From Kiloniellaceae bacterium (lineage in GTDB: Bacteria > Pseudomonadota > Alphaproteobacteria > Kiloniellales > Kiloniellaceae), in the NCBI GenBank assembly GCA_021776195.1, contig JAJFGK010000038.1, forward strand, positions 1-23,695: 23,695 bases of DNA, given 5' to 3'. The notes beneath the pieces were generated by a model that saw only the letters and a list, made by a program, of their open reading frames with translations, searched no databases and was not told where the DNA came from. Of this stretch, positions 14,079 to 22,737 are shown piece by piece. The first letter of the stretch is position 1. Every line of letters starts with the position of its first letter. The translations under genes were made by a program, and so were the position numbers.

Positions 14079-15269
14079 ATGACCCAAGCCGCACCCAGTG
14101 GGCCGCGTTTCATCGGCAGCGAGATCTATCGCGCCTCGAGCTACGGGAGCCGCCACCCCCTGGCGATCCCCCGGGTCTCGACCGTGATCGACCTTTGCCG
14201 GCTGCTCGGATGGCTGCCGGACGAGAGCTATATCGACTCGCCGCGCGCCACGCCCGCGCAACTGGCGCGCTTCCACGACCCGGACTATGTCGCCGCCGTC
14301 ATCACCGCCGAGCGCGAGCAGCGGGCCTCGGAGGCGGTCAAGGCGCGCTTCAACATCGGCCTGAACGGCAACCCGGTCTTTCCCGAGATCTTCCGCCGGC
14401 CGGCCACAGCCTGCGGTGCCTCGATCCTGGCGGGGGAGTTACTGGCCGGGGCAGGGACGCCATCCGCCGGGGGCCCGACAATCGTTTTTAGCCCGGCCGG
14501 CGGCACCCATCACGGGCAGTGCGACCGGGCTAGCGGCTTTTGCTACTTCAACGACCCCGTCCTGGCGATTCTGACGCTGCTCGACCGGGGCCTGGAGCGG
14601 GTCTTCTATCTCGATGTCGATGCCCACCACGGCGACGGCGTCCAAATCGCCCTGCAGGACCATCCGCGGGTCGCGACCCTCTCGGTCCACGAGGCGGGGC
14701 GCTGGCCCATGGGCCCACGCGATGGATCCAAAGCCCTCGGGGCCGCCGAAGACCGCGGCGGCGGCCGGGCGCGCAATCTGCCGGTGCCGCCGGGGTTCAA
14801 CGATGCCGAGATGGATCTGGTTTTGGAGCAGGCCATCCTGCCCACTCTCGAGAGCTTCGATCCCGCGGCCGTGGTCCTGCAGTGCGGAGCCGATGGCCTG
14901 GCCGACGATCCCATGAGCAAGCTGGCCCTGTCCAACCGTGCCCTCTGGCGGGTCGTGGCGGCGGTCAAGGCGCGAGCGCCGCGCCTACTGGTATTGGGTG
15001 GCGGCGGCTACAATCCCTGGTCCGTGGCGCGTTGCTGGGCCGGTGTCTGGGCGACCCTGGCCGGCCATCCGATCCCGGAACGGCTGCCGGAACCCGCCGT
15101 GTCGCTGCTGCGGCAGATTGCCTGGCGTCATCGGCTGGGGCGCACACCGCCCGCTCACTGGTTCGAATCCCTGGCCGATCCGACGCCGCCCCAAGCCGTC
15201 CGCGCGGAGGTCCGGCAGATCGTGAGGCTGGTCATGGCCGAGCCCTTGGTGGAAAATGGGTCCCCGTGA
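14079..15269 (+). CDS. Histone deacetylase family protein (AcuC/acetylpolyamine amidohydrolase-like)
   Basis: A 396-residue zinc amidohydrolase of the arginase/deacetylase fold, longer at the N-terminus than minimal members. The active site is complete: the histidine pair H144-H145 in GGTHHGQCDR, zinc ligands D181 and H183 in DVDAHHGDG, third ligand D272 in CGADGLADDP, and the transition-state tyrosine Y311 in GGGGYNP. Bacterial members remove acetyl groups from polyamines, acetoin-linked substrates, small molecules or proteins; the substrate cannot be predicted. The ATG at 14079 gives a start just before the first conserved block. It is divergent from the acetyltransferase and followed after 23 bases by the DUF192 gene, probably on one transcript. 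Confidence 0.92.
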   Translation: MTQAAPSGPRFIGSEIYRASSYGSRHPLAIPRVSTVIDLCRLLGWLPDESYIDSPRATPAQLARFHDPDYVAAVITAEREQRASEAVKARFNIGLNGNPVFPEIFRRPATACGASILAGELLAGAGTPSAGGPTIVFSPAGGTHHGQCDRASGFCYFNDPVLAILTLLDRGLERVFYLDVDAHHGDGVQIALQDHPRVATLSVHEAGRWPMGPRDGSKALGAAEDRGGGRARNLPVPPGFNDAEMDLVLEQAILPTLESFDPAAVVLQCGADGLADDPMSKLALSNRALWRVVAAVKARAPRLLVLGGGGYNPWSVARCWAGVWATLAGHPIPERLPEPAVSLLRQIAWRHRLGRTPPAHWFESLADPTPPQAVRAEVRQIVRLVMAEPLVENGSP

Positions 15270-15292
15270 GGCAGAGAGTTCAAGGAAAAGCG

Positions 15293-15760
15293 ATGAGACT
15301 TTGGGGACTGATCGTGGCGCTGGTCGCCTTGCAGGTCGGCCTTGCCGTGCCTTTGGCGGCTCTGGAGACCTTCGAAACCGAGGAATTGACCATCGAGACG
15401 GCCTCGGGCGAGCGCCATTCCTTCGTTGTCGAGATGGCGCTGACGCCCGGTCAACGCCGGCAGGGGCTGATGTACCGCCGTTCCATGGCGGCCGATCATG
15501 GCATGCTCTTCGTTTATGAGACCGACCATTTGATCACGATGTGGATGAAGAATACCTATATCCCGCTCGATTTGGTCTTTGTCGATGCCCGGGGGATCGT
15601 CGTCAGCGTCGCGGAACGGGCCGTGCCTCATTCCTTGAAGACGATCGCCGCGAACGGCAAGGCGCGCGGCGTGGTCGAGTTCAATTCGGGAACCGTCGCC
15701 CGCCTCGGGATCAGGGCTGGCGACAGGGTGCTGCACCCGGCCTTCGGCCAGGCACCCTAG
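15293..15760 (+). CDS. Secreted DUF192 protein
   Basis: A 155-residue protein with a cleavable signal peptide (hydrophobic 3-21, likely cleavage near residue 23) and one DUF192 domain. Conserved blocks are MALTPGQRRQGLMYRR, GMLFVYE, MWMKNTYIPLDLVFVD and VVEFNSGTVARLGIRAGD. The ATG at 15293 has AAGGAAAAG upstream; the longer frame from 14540 is a shadow inside the deacetylase gene. DUF192 proteins are common in the periplasm of alphaproteobacteria and have no agreed biochemical role. Co-transcription with the deacetylase gene is likely from the 23-base gap. Confidence 0.9.
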   Translation: MRLWGLIVALVALQVGLAVPLAALETFETEELTIETASGERHSFVVEMALTPGQRRQGLMYRRSMAADHGMLFVYETDHLITMWMKNTYIPLDLVFVDARGIVVSVAERAVPHSLKTIAANGKARGVVEFNSGTVARLGIRAGDRVLHPAFGQAP

Positions 15761-15766
15761 GTCTGT

Positions 15767-15784
15767 TCGCGGCGCCGGCCGCGA
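15767..15784. terminator. GC-rich hairpin between convergent genes
   Basis: TCGCGGC (15767-15773) pairs perfectly with GCCGCGA (15778-15784) around a 4-base loop, just after the DUF192 stop and before the stop of the convergent small secreted protein. It is a likely bidirectional transcription stop, without a T-run. Confidence 0.5.
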
Positions 15785-15797
15785 CGGCCCCTAAAGC

Positions 15798-16094
15798 CTA
15801 GGCTTCGGGCCCATCCTGGGCGAGCTGCTGGATGCTCTTCCAGCCTTCGCCGGCGGCGACCAAACAGGACATGCCCTGGGGCGTGGTCACGATGATCGAC
15901 CAGGTGCCGCCGTTCCCGGTACTGAGAACCTCGACCAGGCCGCCATTGTTGGTCACGCCGATGGCGACCGGTGCCTCTTTGTACTTGTCCGATAGGAGCT
16001 GGAGGACATTGGTCCGCTCGTCACACTGCGGGGCCGCCATTGCGCTGGTCGCGACAAGAGCGAAACCCGTACCAAGTAAAAGTTTTTTCCACAT
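15798..16094 (-). CDS. Small secreted protein, conserved hypothetical
   Basis: A 98-residue protein with a classic signal peptide (KK at 3-4, hydrophobic 5-17, cleavage after AMA near residue 20). The mature part is ~78 residues with two cysteines (one in APQCDER, one in MSCLVAAGE) that could form a disulfide in the periplasm. The block GGLVEVLSTGNGGTWSIIV is followed by the GEGW motif. I know this type as a conserved alphaproteobacterial hypothetical protein but no function. AAGAGG seven bases before the ATG supports the start. Its leader contains two strong hairpins (16123-16154). Confidence 0.8.
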   Translation of the reverse strand: MWKKLLLGTGFALVATSAMAAPQCDERTNVLQLLSDKYKEAPVAIGVTNNGGLVEVLSTGNGGTWSIIVTTPQGMSCLVAAGEGWKSIQQLAQDGPEA

Positions 16095-16122
16095 AGCCGT
16101 GCCTCTTGGGCAGTTCCAGAAG

Positions 16123-16142
16123 TACCAACGACTCCGTTGGTA
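16123..16142 (-). promoter_or_regulatory. Perfect 8-bp palindrome upstream of the small secreted protein gene
   Basis: TACCAACG and CGTTGGTA form a perfect stem around a 4-base loop, 29-48 bases upstream of the ATG on the minus strand. A second small hairpin (GCATT/AATGC, 16144-16155) lies next to it. The palindrome could be an operator or a structured 5' leader. Confidence 0.4.
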
Positions 16143-16180
16143 GGCATTGAAATGCTCCCATGGCGGACCTCAACAACGAC

Positions 16181-16206
16181 TTAAGAGGAGTTTAATTATC
16201 TCTTAA
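16181..16206. terminator. AT-rich inverted repeat downstream of the HD-GYP gene
   Basis: TTAAGAG (16181-16187) and CTCTTAA (16200-16206) are perfect inverted repeats around a 12-base AT-rich spacer, and an alternative GAGTT/AACTC pair overlaps them. The site is in the gap between the HD-GYP stop and the small secreted protein's start, the most AT-rich stretch of the region. It may be a terminator for HD-GYP transcription or a regulatory site for the next gene. Confidence 0.3.
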
Positions 16207-16314
16207 CTCAAAAAATTAGATCTTTCGTTACCACCCTGTGCAAAAGCGTCGTCAGGCCAAGGCTTTAGGCAGTGGCATCCTGCCATCAATACATCTTACA
16301 GACGATGGTTTTGT

Positions 16315-17412
16315 CTAAGATCGCATCGCCGGATGTAGAGTTTGTTCGCTATCGAGGACAAATTCGCGAAAGGCGCGCAGCAGGTCCAGATCGAGATGCC
16401 CCTTGAAGCCGCTCATCAATTCCAGGGCGGCTTCGCTGCTCATCGGCTCCTTGTAGGAGCGCTTGTCGATCAGGGCGGAGAAGACATCGCTGATCGCCGT
16501 CAGCCGGACGTGATCGTTGATCTGGGCGCCGCTCAGGCCGTCGGGATAGCCGCCGCCATCGAGCTTTTCGTGGTGCTGGACCGCCATGGCGATGGCGGCC
16601 GGGTCCAGACCGACCTCGCGCAGCAGAATTTCCCGGGAATGCTCCGGGTGTTTGCGCATGATCTCCCACTCCGGCGGCTCGAGCTTGCCGGGCTTGTCGA
16701 GGATTTCCAAGGGCACCTGCGACTTCCCCACGTCGTGGATCAGTCCGCCGACGGTCACAAGATGGAGATCGCTGGCACTGAAACCGATGGCATTGGCGAA
16801 GTAGGTGAGGGAGCCGCAGACGAACATCGAATGCCGGAAGCTGTAGTCGTGGTGGTCGTGCAGCCCGGTCAGCCAGTCGGACAGCTTGCCGGTCTCGGCC
16901 GATTGGCTAATCGTATGACAGGTGTCCTGGATCGACTCCATGGGCAGGGCCTCGCCGCGGCGCGACTTCTCGAAGCAATCGGTAAAACAGCTCAAGCTGG
17001 CTTTCAGGGCGGTTCTCTGACCGCTGCTCAAGAGATCCCAGGAGGCCTCTACGTCGCGGTTGATCGCGGCCTTGGCCGCGCCGCGCAACTGTTCGGGCTC
17101 GAGCGGGAAGACGAAATGGTCATTGGCGCCCAGGTCGCGCAGCTTTTCCAGGTTGTCGCGGTTGTGGGTCGGCAGAACGAAGATCTTGTGGCCATCGAGC
17201 GTGGCGCTGTGAGCCTTGACCCGGCGGAAGGTCTGGGAAGATGCCAGATTGGCGAAGAAGATCGACAGGCGCGCGCCCGCGGGCGCCGCGGCCGGTTGGG
17301 CCTCCAGGTCCCGCATGGCGATATTGAAGGACTGGCCCAAAGCGCCGATCAGCGCCGCCGAGCGATTGGCTAGTCCGTTGTAGACCATGATGTCTGCGCG
17401 CATGCCCTGCAT
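16315..17412 (-). CDS. HD-GYP domain protein with degenerate receiver-like N-terminus
   Basis: A 365-residue probable cyclic-di-GMP phosphodiesterase. Residues ~48-115 resemble the second half of a response-regulator receiver domain (FVLPTHNRDNLEKLRDLGAN then FPLEPEQL), but I see no phosphoacceptor aspartate, so it is likely a pseudo-receiver. Residues ~185-355 are HD-GYP with the metal and catalytic residues in place: H194, H226-D227 followed by VGK, H255, H280-H281 in QHHEKLDGGGYPDGL, and D309. The GYP signature is intact. Starts at M1, M4 or M9 are all possible; the longest is listed. No histidine kinase is nearby. The downstream gene on the same strand is separated by a 220-bp AT-rich gap. 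Confidence 0.9.
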   Translation of the reverse strand: MQGMRADIMVYNGLANRSAALIGALGQSFNIAMRDLEAQPAAAPAGARLSIFFANLASSQTFRRVKAHSATLDGHKIFVLPTHNRDNLEKLRDLGANDHFVFPLEPEQLRGAAKAAINRDVEASWDLLSSGQRTALKASLSCFTDCFEKSRRGEALPMESIQDTCHTISQSAETGKLSDWLTGLHDHHDYSFRHSMFVCGSLTYFANAIGFSASDLHLVTVGGLIHDVGKSQVPLEILDKPGKLEPPEWEIMRKHPEHSREILLREVGLDPAAIAMAVQHHEKLDGGGYPDGLSGAQINDHVRLTAISDVFSALIDKRSYKEPMSSEAALELMSGFKGHLDLDLLRAFREFVLDSEQTLHPAMRS

Positions 17413-17516
17413 TTCAGCACAGTTACCGCTTTTACTCAGTGACCGGCCAAGCTAGTCCTGGAAGGATAAAATTGAATGAACAGGGGGTGGTGAAATTTAG
17501 GAGAATTCAGAAGAAC

Positions 17517-18503
17517 TTAACAATCAAAAGTCTTCCCGACCGATCGCCTCGGCGAGGCCTGGCAGGCCATAATTTCCCGCTGATAACACTGCACTTCTTC
17601 GAGCAGCCAATCCCGGAAGGCTGAGACCGCCGGGCGCCGCAGCGCCGGCTGTGGGCAGACGAAGAAGAACCCGAGATCGATCGGCAGGGCGCCGCCCAGC
17701 GGGGCCACCAGGCGGCCCGATCTCAAGTCGGCGGCGGCCAGGACGAGCCGCCCCAGGACCACACCGGCGCCCTCCACGGCGGCGTCGATGCCGTGGTCGG
17801 CGTGGTTGAACCGGGGGCCGTGGCTGGCGTCGGCCCCTTGAACGCCCTCCCGCTCTAGCCACCCGGCCCAGTTGGCCGGCCGGCCATCGGCAAAGCGGGC
17901 CGAATCCCTCAGGGCCTCCAGCGAGGTGTCGTGGACCAGGGTACAGCGCGCCAGGTCGCCGGGCGCCGAGATGGCCATGCGGTCGCGGTAATCGGGGCTG
18001 CAGAGCGGAATCAGGGCATCGCCGATCAGCGACTCCCAGTGGACCCCCTCGTAGTGGCCCGACCCAAAGCGGATCGCGGCGTCGATGCCGTCGGCGGCGA
18101 AGTCCGACAGGCGCAGATTCGCGGCAATGCGGGCGTCGATCGTGGGATTGGCCTCCAGGAAGCGCCAGAGCCGGGGCGCCAGCCACTTGGCGGTGAAGGC
18201 CGGGCCGACCGAGATGACCAGGGCGTCGCCCTCCTTGAAGCGTTCCAAGGTCCGCTGGGCCTGGGAGAGACGGGCAAATCCGTCGGCCAGGGCGGGATAG
18301 TAGACCTCGCCGGCATCGGTCAGGGCGATGGCCCGGTTCATCCGCACGAACAACTCCAGCCCCAGGTGGTCTTCCAACTGGCGCACCTGATAGCTGACCG
18401 CCGCCGGCGTCACGGCCAGCTCCCCTGCCGCCTTCTGGAAGCTCATGTGGCGGGCGACGGCCTCGAAGGCGCGCAGGGCGTTGAGCGGGGGCAGGCGCGG
18501 CAA
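17517..18503 (-). CDS. LysR-family transcriptional regulator, GcvA-like
   Basis: A 328-residue LysR regulator. The winged helix-turn-helix fills ~1-65 (LPPLNALRAFEAVARHMSF, then AGELAVTPAAVSYQVRQLE), and the rest is a periplasmic-binding-like effector domain with the GcvA-group block DGIDAAIRFGSGHYEGVHWE. The start is a TTG at 18503; no ATG lies near it, but GAAGGA is seven bases upstream and the family N-terminus fits exactly. GcvA-like regulators commonly control a divergent gene; here that is the 81-residue protein. The C-terminal ~15 residues are a poorly conserved tail. Confidence 0.9.
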   Translation of the reverse strand: MPRLPPLNALRAFEAVARHMSFQKAAGELAVTPAAVSYQVRQLEDHLGLELFVRMNRAIALTDAGEVYYPALADGFARLSQAQRTLERFKEGDALVISVGPAFTAKWLAPRLWRFLEANPTIDARIAANLRLSDFAADGIDAAIRFGSGHYEGVHWESLIGDALIPLCSPDYRDRMAISAPGDLARCTLVHDTSLEALRDSARFADGRPANWAGWLEREGVQGADASHGPRFNHADHGIDAAVEGAGVVLGRLVLAAADLRSGRLVAPLGGALPIDLGFFFVCPQPALRRPAVSAFRDWLLEEVQCYQREIMACQASPRRSVGKTFDC

Positions 18504-18518
18504 CGGAAATCCTTCAAG

Positions 18519-18532
18519 ATAAGAAAGCTTAT
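18519..18532. promoter_or_regulatory. Candidate LysR-type operator
   Basis: ATAAG-AAAG-CTTAT is a perfect dyad 16-29 bases upstream of the LysR start codon, in the 159-bp region shared with the divergent 81-residue gene. LysR proteins usually bind interrupted dyads with T and A near the ends and repress their own gene from such a position. The spacing is slightly shorter than the usual T-N11-A. Confidence 0.35.
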
Positions 18533-18662
18533 GCGAAGTCGAAAACTACTCGTTAGGAAACACGCTGAAAAGCCCTTAAGTAGGGTCTAACGACAACCTG
18601 TCAAGAAAACCACCAACAAACAAAATCAACGTGAAGACCACAAAAAAGTAGAGGATTGTGCC

Positions 18663-18908
18663 ATGACCCGCCACACAGCCAGCAACGACCCCAGCCCGAC
18701 CTTCGACCCGTGCGCCACCTATGACCCGGTCAAGGGAATCGATCACGAGACCCTGCAGGCCTACATCGCCCGCGGCCATATCGAGCGCGCCCGGGAGGCT
18801 CGTCGGCTGTTCGGCGCCCTGCGGTCCTGGATCACGGGCCGCGCTTCGGCGGCCTGCGACGCGACGCGCGAGGCCGCGGCCGGCGGCGACCCTGCGGTCT
18901 GCCGTTAG
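18663..18908 (+). CDS. 81-residue small basic-helix protein, function unknown
   Basis: A short protein with a polar N-terminus (1-~25), a predicted helix rich in Arg and Ala (GHIERAREARRLFGALRSWI at about 38-57) and an Ala-rich tail. The Arg-rich helix ending in an L-x-x-W pattern resembles small, widespread alphaproteobacterial proteins of the DUF1127-like kind, but I cannot assign it to that family. AGAGGA eight bases before the ATG supports translation. It is divergent from the GcvA-like LysR gene and is followed by a large palindrome. It might be a regulated small RNA-binding or membrane-associated protein; this is unproven. Confidence 0.65.
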   Translation: MTRHTASNDPSPTFDPCATYDPVKGIDHETLQAYIARGHIERAREARRLFGALRSWITGRASAACDATREAAAGGDPAVCR

Positions 18909-18951
18909 GAACAGCGTCCGGACAGATGCGGCGGCGAGTGCGGAGCCTGGC

Positions 18952-18994
18952 CCGGGACAGGCACCTTTTCCTTCGGAAAACGAGCCAGTCCCGG
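18952..18994. repeat. Nested palindrome, REP-like element or terminator
   Basis: Outer arms CCGGGAC (18952-18958) and GTCCCGG (18988-18994) enclose an inner perfect hairpin TTTTCC-TTC-GGAAAA (18966-18980). The intervening bases are also mostly complementary, so one long imperfect stem is possible. It lies 44 bases after the 81-residue gene and before the convergent methyltransferase stop. The layout resembles REP-type palindromes, but a terminator role is equally likely. Confidence 0.6.
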
Positions 18995-19050
18995 ATCGCG
19001 CTGCCAGCCCGCCGGCGCGGGTTTGGTGCTGCCGTCAGGCGCGGTTGCGG

Positions 19051-19086
19051 CTATCCCGGGCTTGCAGGATCAAGTCCGGTAATGAC
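19051..19086. repeat. Degenerate palindromic intergenic sequence
   Basis: CTATCCCGGGCTTG and CAAGTCCGGTAATGAC form an imperfect dyad in the gap before the methyltransferase stop. Its reverse complement begins GTCATTACCGGACTTGATCC, close in pattern to the arms at 1993-2067. It is probably a decayed copy of the same type of repeat. Confidence 0.4.
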
Positions 19087-19132
19087 ATCGGGACCGACCA
19101 AGCACCAATGGCGGCCCAGGATAGGGGGCGGA

Positions 19133-19810
19133 TCAGGGCCCCGAACGCTTCAGGGCCAGGGTCACGCCGTCGCTGATCGGGATCATCGAGATCGTCACCC
19201 GCTGGTCGTCCTTGAGCTTGGCGTTGAGCGCCCGCAGCGCGCTGGTGTCGGTGTCGGTGCGGGCGGGATCGGCGACGGCGCCGGACCAGAGCACGTTGTC
19301 GATCAGGATCAGGCCGCCGGGCCGGAGCAACTCCAGGCAGCTTTCGTAGTAGCTGTCGTAGTTCTCCTTGTCGGCGTCGATGAAGGCCAGGTCGTAGGTC
19401 CCGGCCTGACCGTCGGCGATCAGGCCGGGCAGGGTCTCGGTGGCCGGCGCCAGAACCAGGGTGATCTTGTCGGCGACCCCGGCTTCGGCCCAATAGCGCC
19501 GCGCCACCGCGGTGTACTCCTCGCTGACGTCGCAGGCGACGATGCTGCCGTCCTCGGGCAGGGCCAGGGCCACGGCGGTCGAGCTGTAGCCGGTGAAGGT
19601 GCCGACCTCGATACAGCGCTTGGCGCCGGTCAACTGGACCAGGAGCTGCATGAACTGGCCCTGGTCCGGGGCGATCTGCATGCCGGACATGGGGTGCGCC
19701 GCGGTTTCCGCGCGCAGGCGGCCCAGGACCTCGGGCTCGCGCAGGCTGTTCGACAGAATGTAGTCGTAGAGGCGGTCATCCAGTTCGATGGTCTTGTATT
19801 TTCTGGCCAT
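19133..19810 (-). CDS. Class I SAM-dependent, cation-dependent O-methyltransferase (Methyltransf_3 family)
   Basis: A 225-residue methyltransferase of the catechol/caffeoyl-CoA O-methyltransferase type. SAM-binding motif I is EVGTFTG (68-74). The metal-binding set is D145 in IDADKENY and D171-N172 in ILIDNVLWSG, so it should need Mg2+ or a similar cation. The ATG at 19810 opens the family-typical N-terminal helix; the open frame from 20365 is a shadow running into the next gene. Bacterial members methylate catechol-like or phenolic hydroxyls; the substrate is unknown. The gap upstream (19811-20055) holds only palindromic repeats. Confidence 0.92.
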   Translation of the reverse strand: MARKYKTIELDDRLYDYILSNSLREPEVLGRLRAETAAHPMSGMQIAPDQGQFMQLLVQLTGAKRCIEVGTFTGYSSTAVALALPEDGSIVACDVSEEYTAVARRYWAEAGVADKITLVLAPATETLPGLIADGQAGTYDLAFIDADKENYDSYYESCLELLRPGGLILIDNVLWSGAVADPARTDTDTSALRALNAKLKDDQRVTISMIPISDGVTLALKRSGP

Positions 19811-19951
19811 GGTCGACTTTCGTTTCGCTGTGGGTGCGGGCGGGGCAGGAGTCGCAACAGTGGCGCGTCCCCGCCGCCTTGTCACTCTCGGGTTCGGGTT
19901 CGTGGACAAATGGGCGTCGCCCCGGACGGAACCCGGCCGCCGGGCCGGGGA

Positions 19952-20001
19952 CCGAGCCGGGGTCTCGGGCCGTGGTTTTCCCCCACGAGATCCCGGCTCG
20001 G
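19952..20001. terminator. Long nested hairpin after the prfC-DUF1491 operon
   Basis: CCGAGCCGGGGTCTC (19952-19966) pairs with GAGATCCCGGCTCGG (19987-20001) at 14 of 15 positions, and an inner GTGG/CCAC pair lies in the loop. It starts 54 bases after the DUF1491 stop on the minus strand, so it may end that transcript. Its GAGCCGGG core is shared with the element at 1993-2067, which suggests a dispersed repeat. Confidence 0.6.
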
Positions 20002-20055
20002 GGCTTTGCCTTGTCAGGGATGACGTCGGATCGCTGGCGACTGAGCCCAAGGACC

Positions 20056-20391
20056 CTAGAGAACCTTGCCCTCGAAGGGGTGCCAGCCCTCGGCGTGTTC
20101 GATTTCGACCACCCAGAGGTCGGGGTCGCGCTGCACGGCCTTTTCGATGTAGGCCCCGGCCTCGGCCTCTGGCACGACCTCGCCCTTGAAGGCGGGGAAC
20201 CAGGCCAGGGCACCCTCCAGGTCGCGGGTCTGGTTCAGGAGCCGGCAGCCGCCGTCGCGCAGCAGCAGCTTCAAGAGCAGCAGGCCGCCCATCTTTTCGC
20301 CCCGGTGCAGCACCGTGGCCGGCACCCCCTCGGCAAAGCAGCGCCGCAGGTGACCCTTGATCCACAGTTCGCTGGGCAGGCGGTCGTCCAT
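20056..20391 (-). CDS. DUF1491 family protein
   Basis: A 111-residue protein of the DUF1491 family, largely confined to alphaproteobacteria. Conserved blocks are RLPSELWIKGHLRRCFAEGV (4-23), ATVLHRGEKMGGLLLLKL and the C-terminal DLWVVEIEHAEGWHPFEGKVL region. No signal peptide or membrane span is seen, so it is probably cytosolic. Its function is unknown. The start at 20391 is 8 bases after the prfC stop, so the two genes are surely co-transcribed and perhaps translationally coupled. The much longer frame from 21276 is a shadow across prfC. Confidence 0.9.
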   Translation of the reverse strand: MDDRLPSELWIKGHLRRCFAEGVPATVLHRGEKMGGLLLLKLLLRDGGCRLLNQTRDLEGALAWFPAFKGEVVPEAEAGAYIEKAVQRDPDLWVVEIEHAEGWHPFEGKVL

Positions 20392-20399
20392 GGCGGGCG

Positions 20400-21980
<1,581 letters not shown>

Positions 21981-22295
21981 GGACTGTCGATCGATCTTCG
22001 CTGCCTGGGGGGCTGTTGGGGGTTGCCCATTGGGAGTGCGATGGCGGGGTGGCCGCCTCTTAGCGGAAAACGCCGCTGCTGTCGATGGCGCCACCCGGTC
22101 TCCGATAGCGCTCGGCCCGAACCGGATCGAGATGGTGGCCGGCCTCGACTGCCGCCGGTGCAAGCGGTCTCGCCGGCTTGGCCGAGATTCCGGATACCTC
22201 GCTTCGACGGCCAGATCGAAAATTTGGGCCGAAGCGGGGTCCGGAAGGATGCTGTCAACGGGGTTGCCGCCGGGAGGGACCTAGATTTTCGGCTC
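21981..22295. other. 315-bp gap upstream of prfC with no convincing gene
   Basis: Nothing here looks protein-coding. The prfC frame stays open for 61 codons on the minus strand, but its composition (Arg/Pro/Ala-rich, no conserved blocks) is that of a chance GC-rich frame. The gap holds only small dyads, for example GCGG/CCGC near 22069-22082, and a run of GATCGATC near 21988-21995. It presumably contains the prfC promoter and the end of the PilZ transcript. Confidence 0.6.
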
Positions 22296-22604
22296 TTAGC
22301 CCAGGAACTGGCGCTTGTCGGACAGGTAGTTCAGCTGGTCGGCGATGGTCGCGCCGTTCTCGCCGGTGAGATCGAAGGCGATGGCGAAGCCCTCGTTCAG
22401 GTGGCGCGTGACCTCGGCCTCCATCGGCTCGATGTCGTCGAGCCGGACCGAGATCCGGGTCCCGACCTCGGGCCGCCAGGTGCTGGAGAAGGCGGCGCCG
22501 CCGGCGGATATGTTCAGGACCACGCACGTATAGTGCTCGCCCTCCAGGACGATCTCGGCGTCATCGCTGTAGGGATAGCGGCGGTGCAGGCGGCGTTCAG
22601 TCAT
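22296..22604 (-). CDS. PilZ domain protein, predicted cyclic-di-GMP receptor
   Basis: A 102-residue protein made of one PilZ domain. Both ligand motifs are present: arginines in RRLHRR (4-9), which fit RxxxR, and N31-I-S-A-G-G36, which fits the (D/N)xSxxG motif. Later blocks (VGTRISVRLDD, EGFAIAFDL) match the beta barrel. Such single-domain proteins bind cyclic di-GMP and act on a partner, often in motility or polysaccharide secretion; the partner is not encoded nearby. GGAGGGA nine bases before the ATG supports the start. It is transcribed away from tRNA-Pro. Confidence 0.9.
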   Translation of the reverse strand: MTERRLHRRYPYSDDAEIVLEGEHYTCVVLNISAGGAAFSSTWRPEVGTRISVRLDDIEPMEAEVTRHLNEGFAIAFDLTGENGATIADQLNYLSDKRQFLG

Positions 22605-22697
22605 GGGTTGCGTCCCTCCGGGACCTTTGACCTCTGGGAGTCGGCCAGTGTCCTAGCAATTGGTTGACAAATCCTTGTGCCCAGGGGCCGGCGCCTC

Positions 22698-22726
22698 TTG
22701 CGCCCGGCCGCGGGATTCCCTAGGTT
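22698..22726 (+). promoter_or_regulatory. Weak candidate promoter for tRNA-Pro
   Basis: TTGCGC (22698-22703) and TAGGTT (22721-22726) are separated by 17 bases and would start transcription about 5 bases before the mature tRNA 5' end. The -10 match is poor. A consensus TTGACA at 22664 has no partner at the right distance. Confidence 0.3.
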
Positions 22727-22737
22727 CGCGCAAGACT

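Noticed and set aside
22664..22669. Consensus TTGACA as a tRNA-Pro -35 box
   Set aside because: There is no -10-like sequence 16-18 bases downstream, and the GC-rich block at 22683-22712 intervenes.
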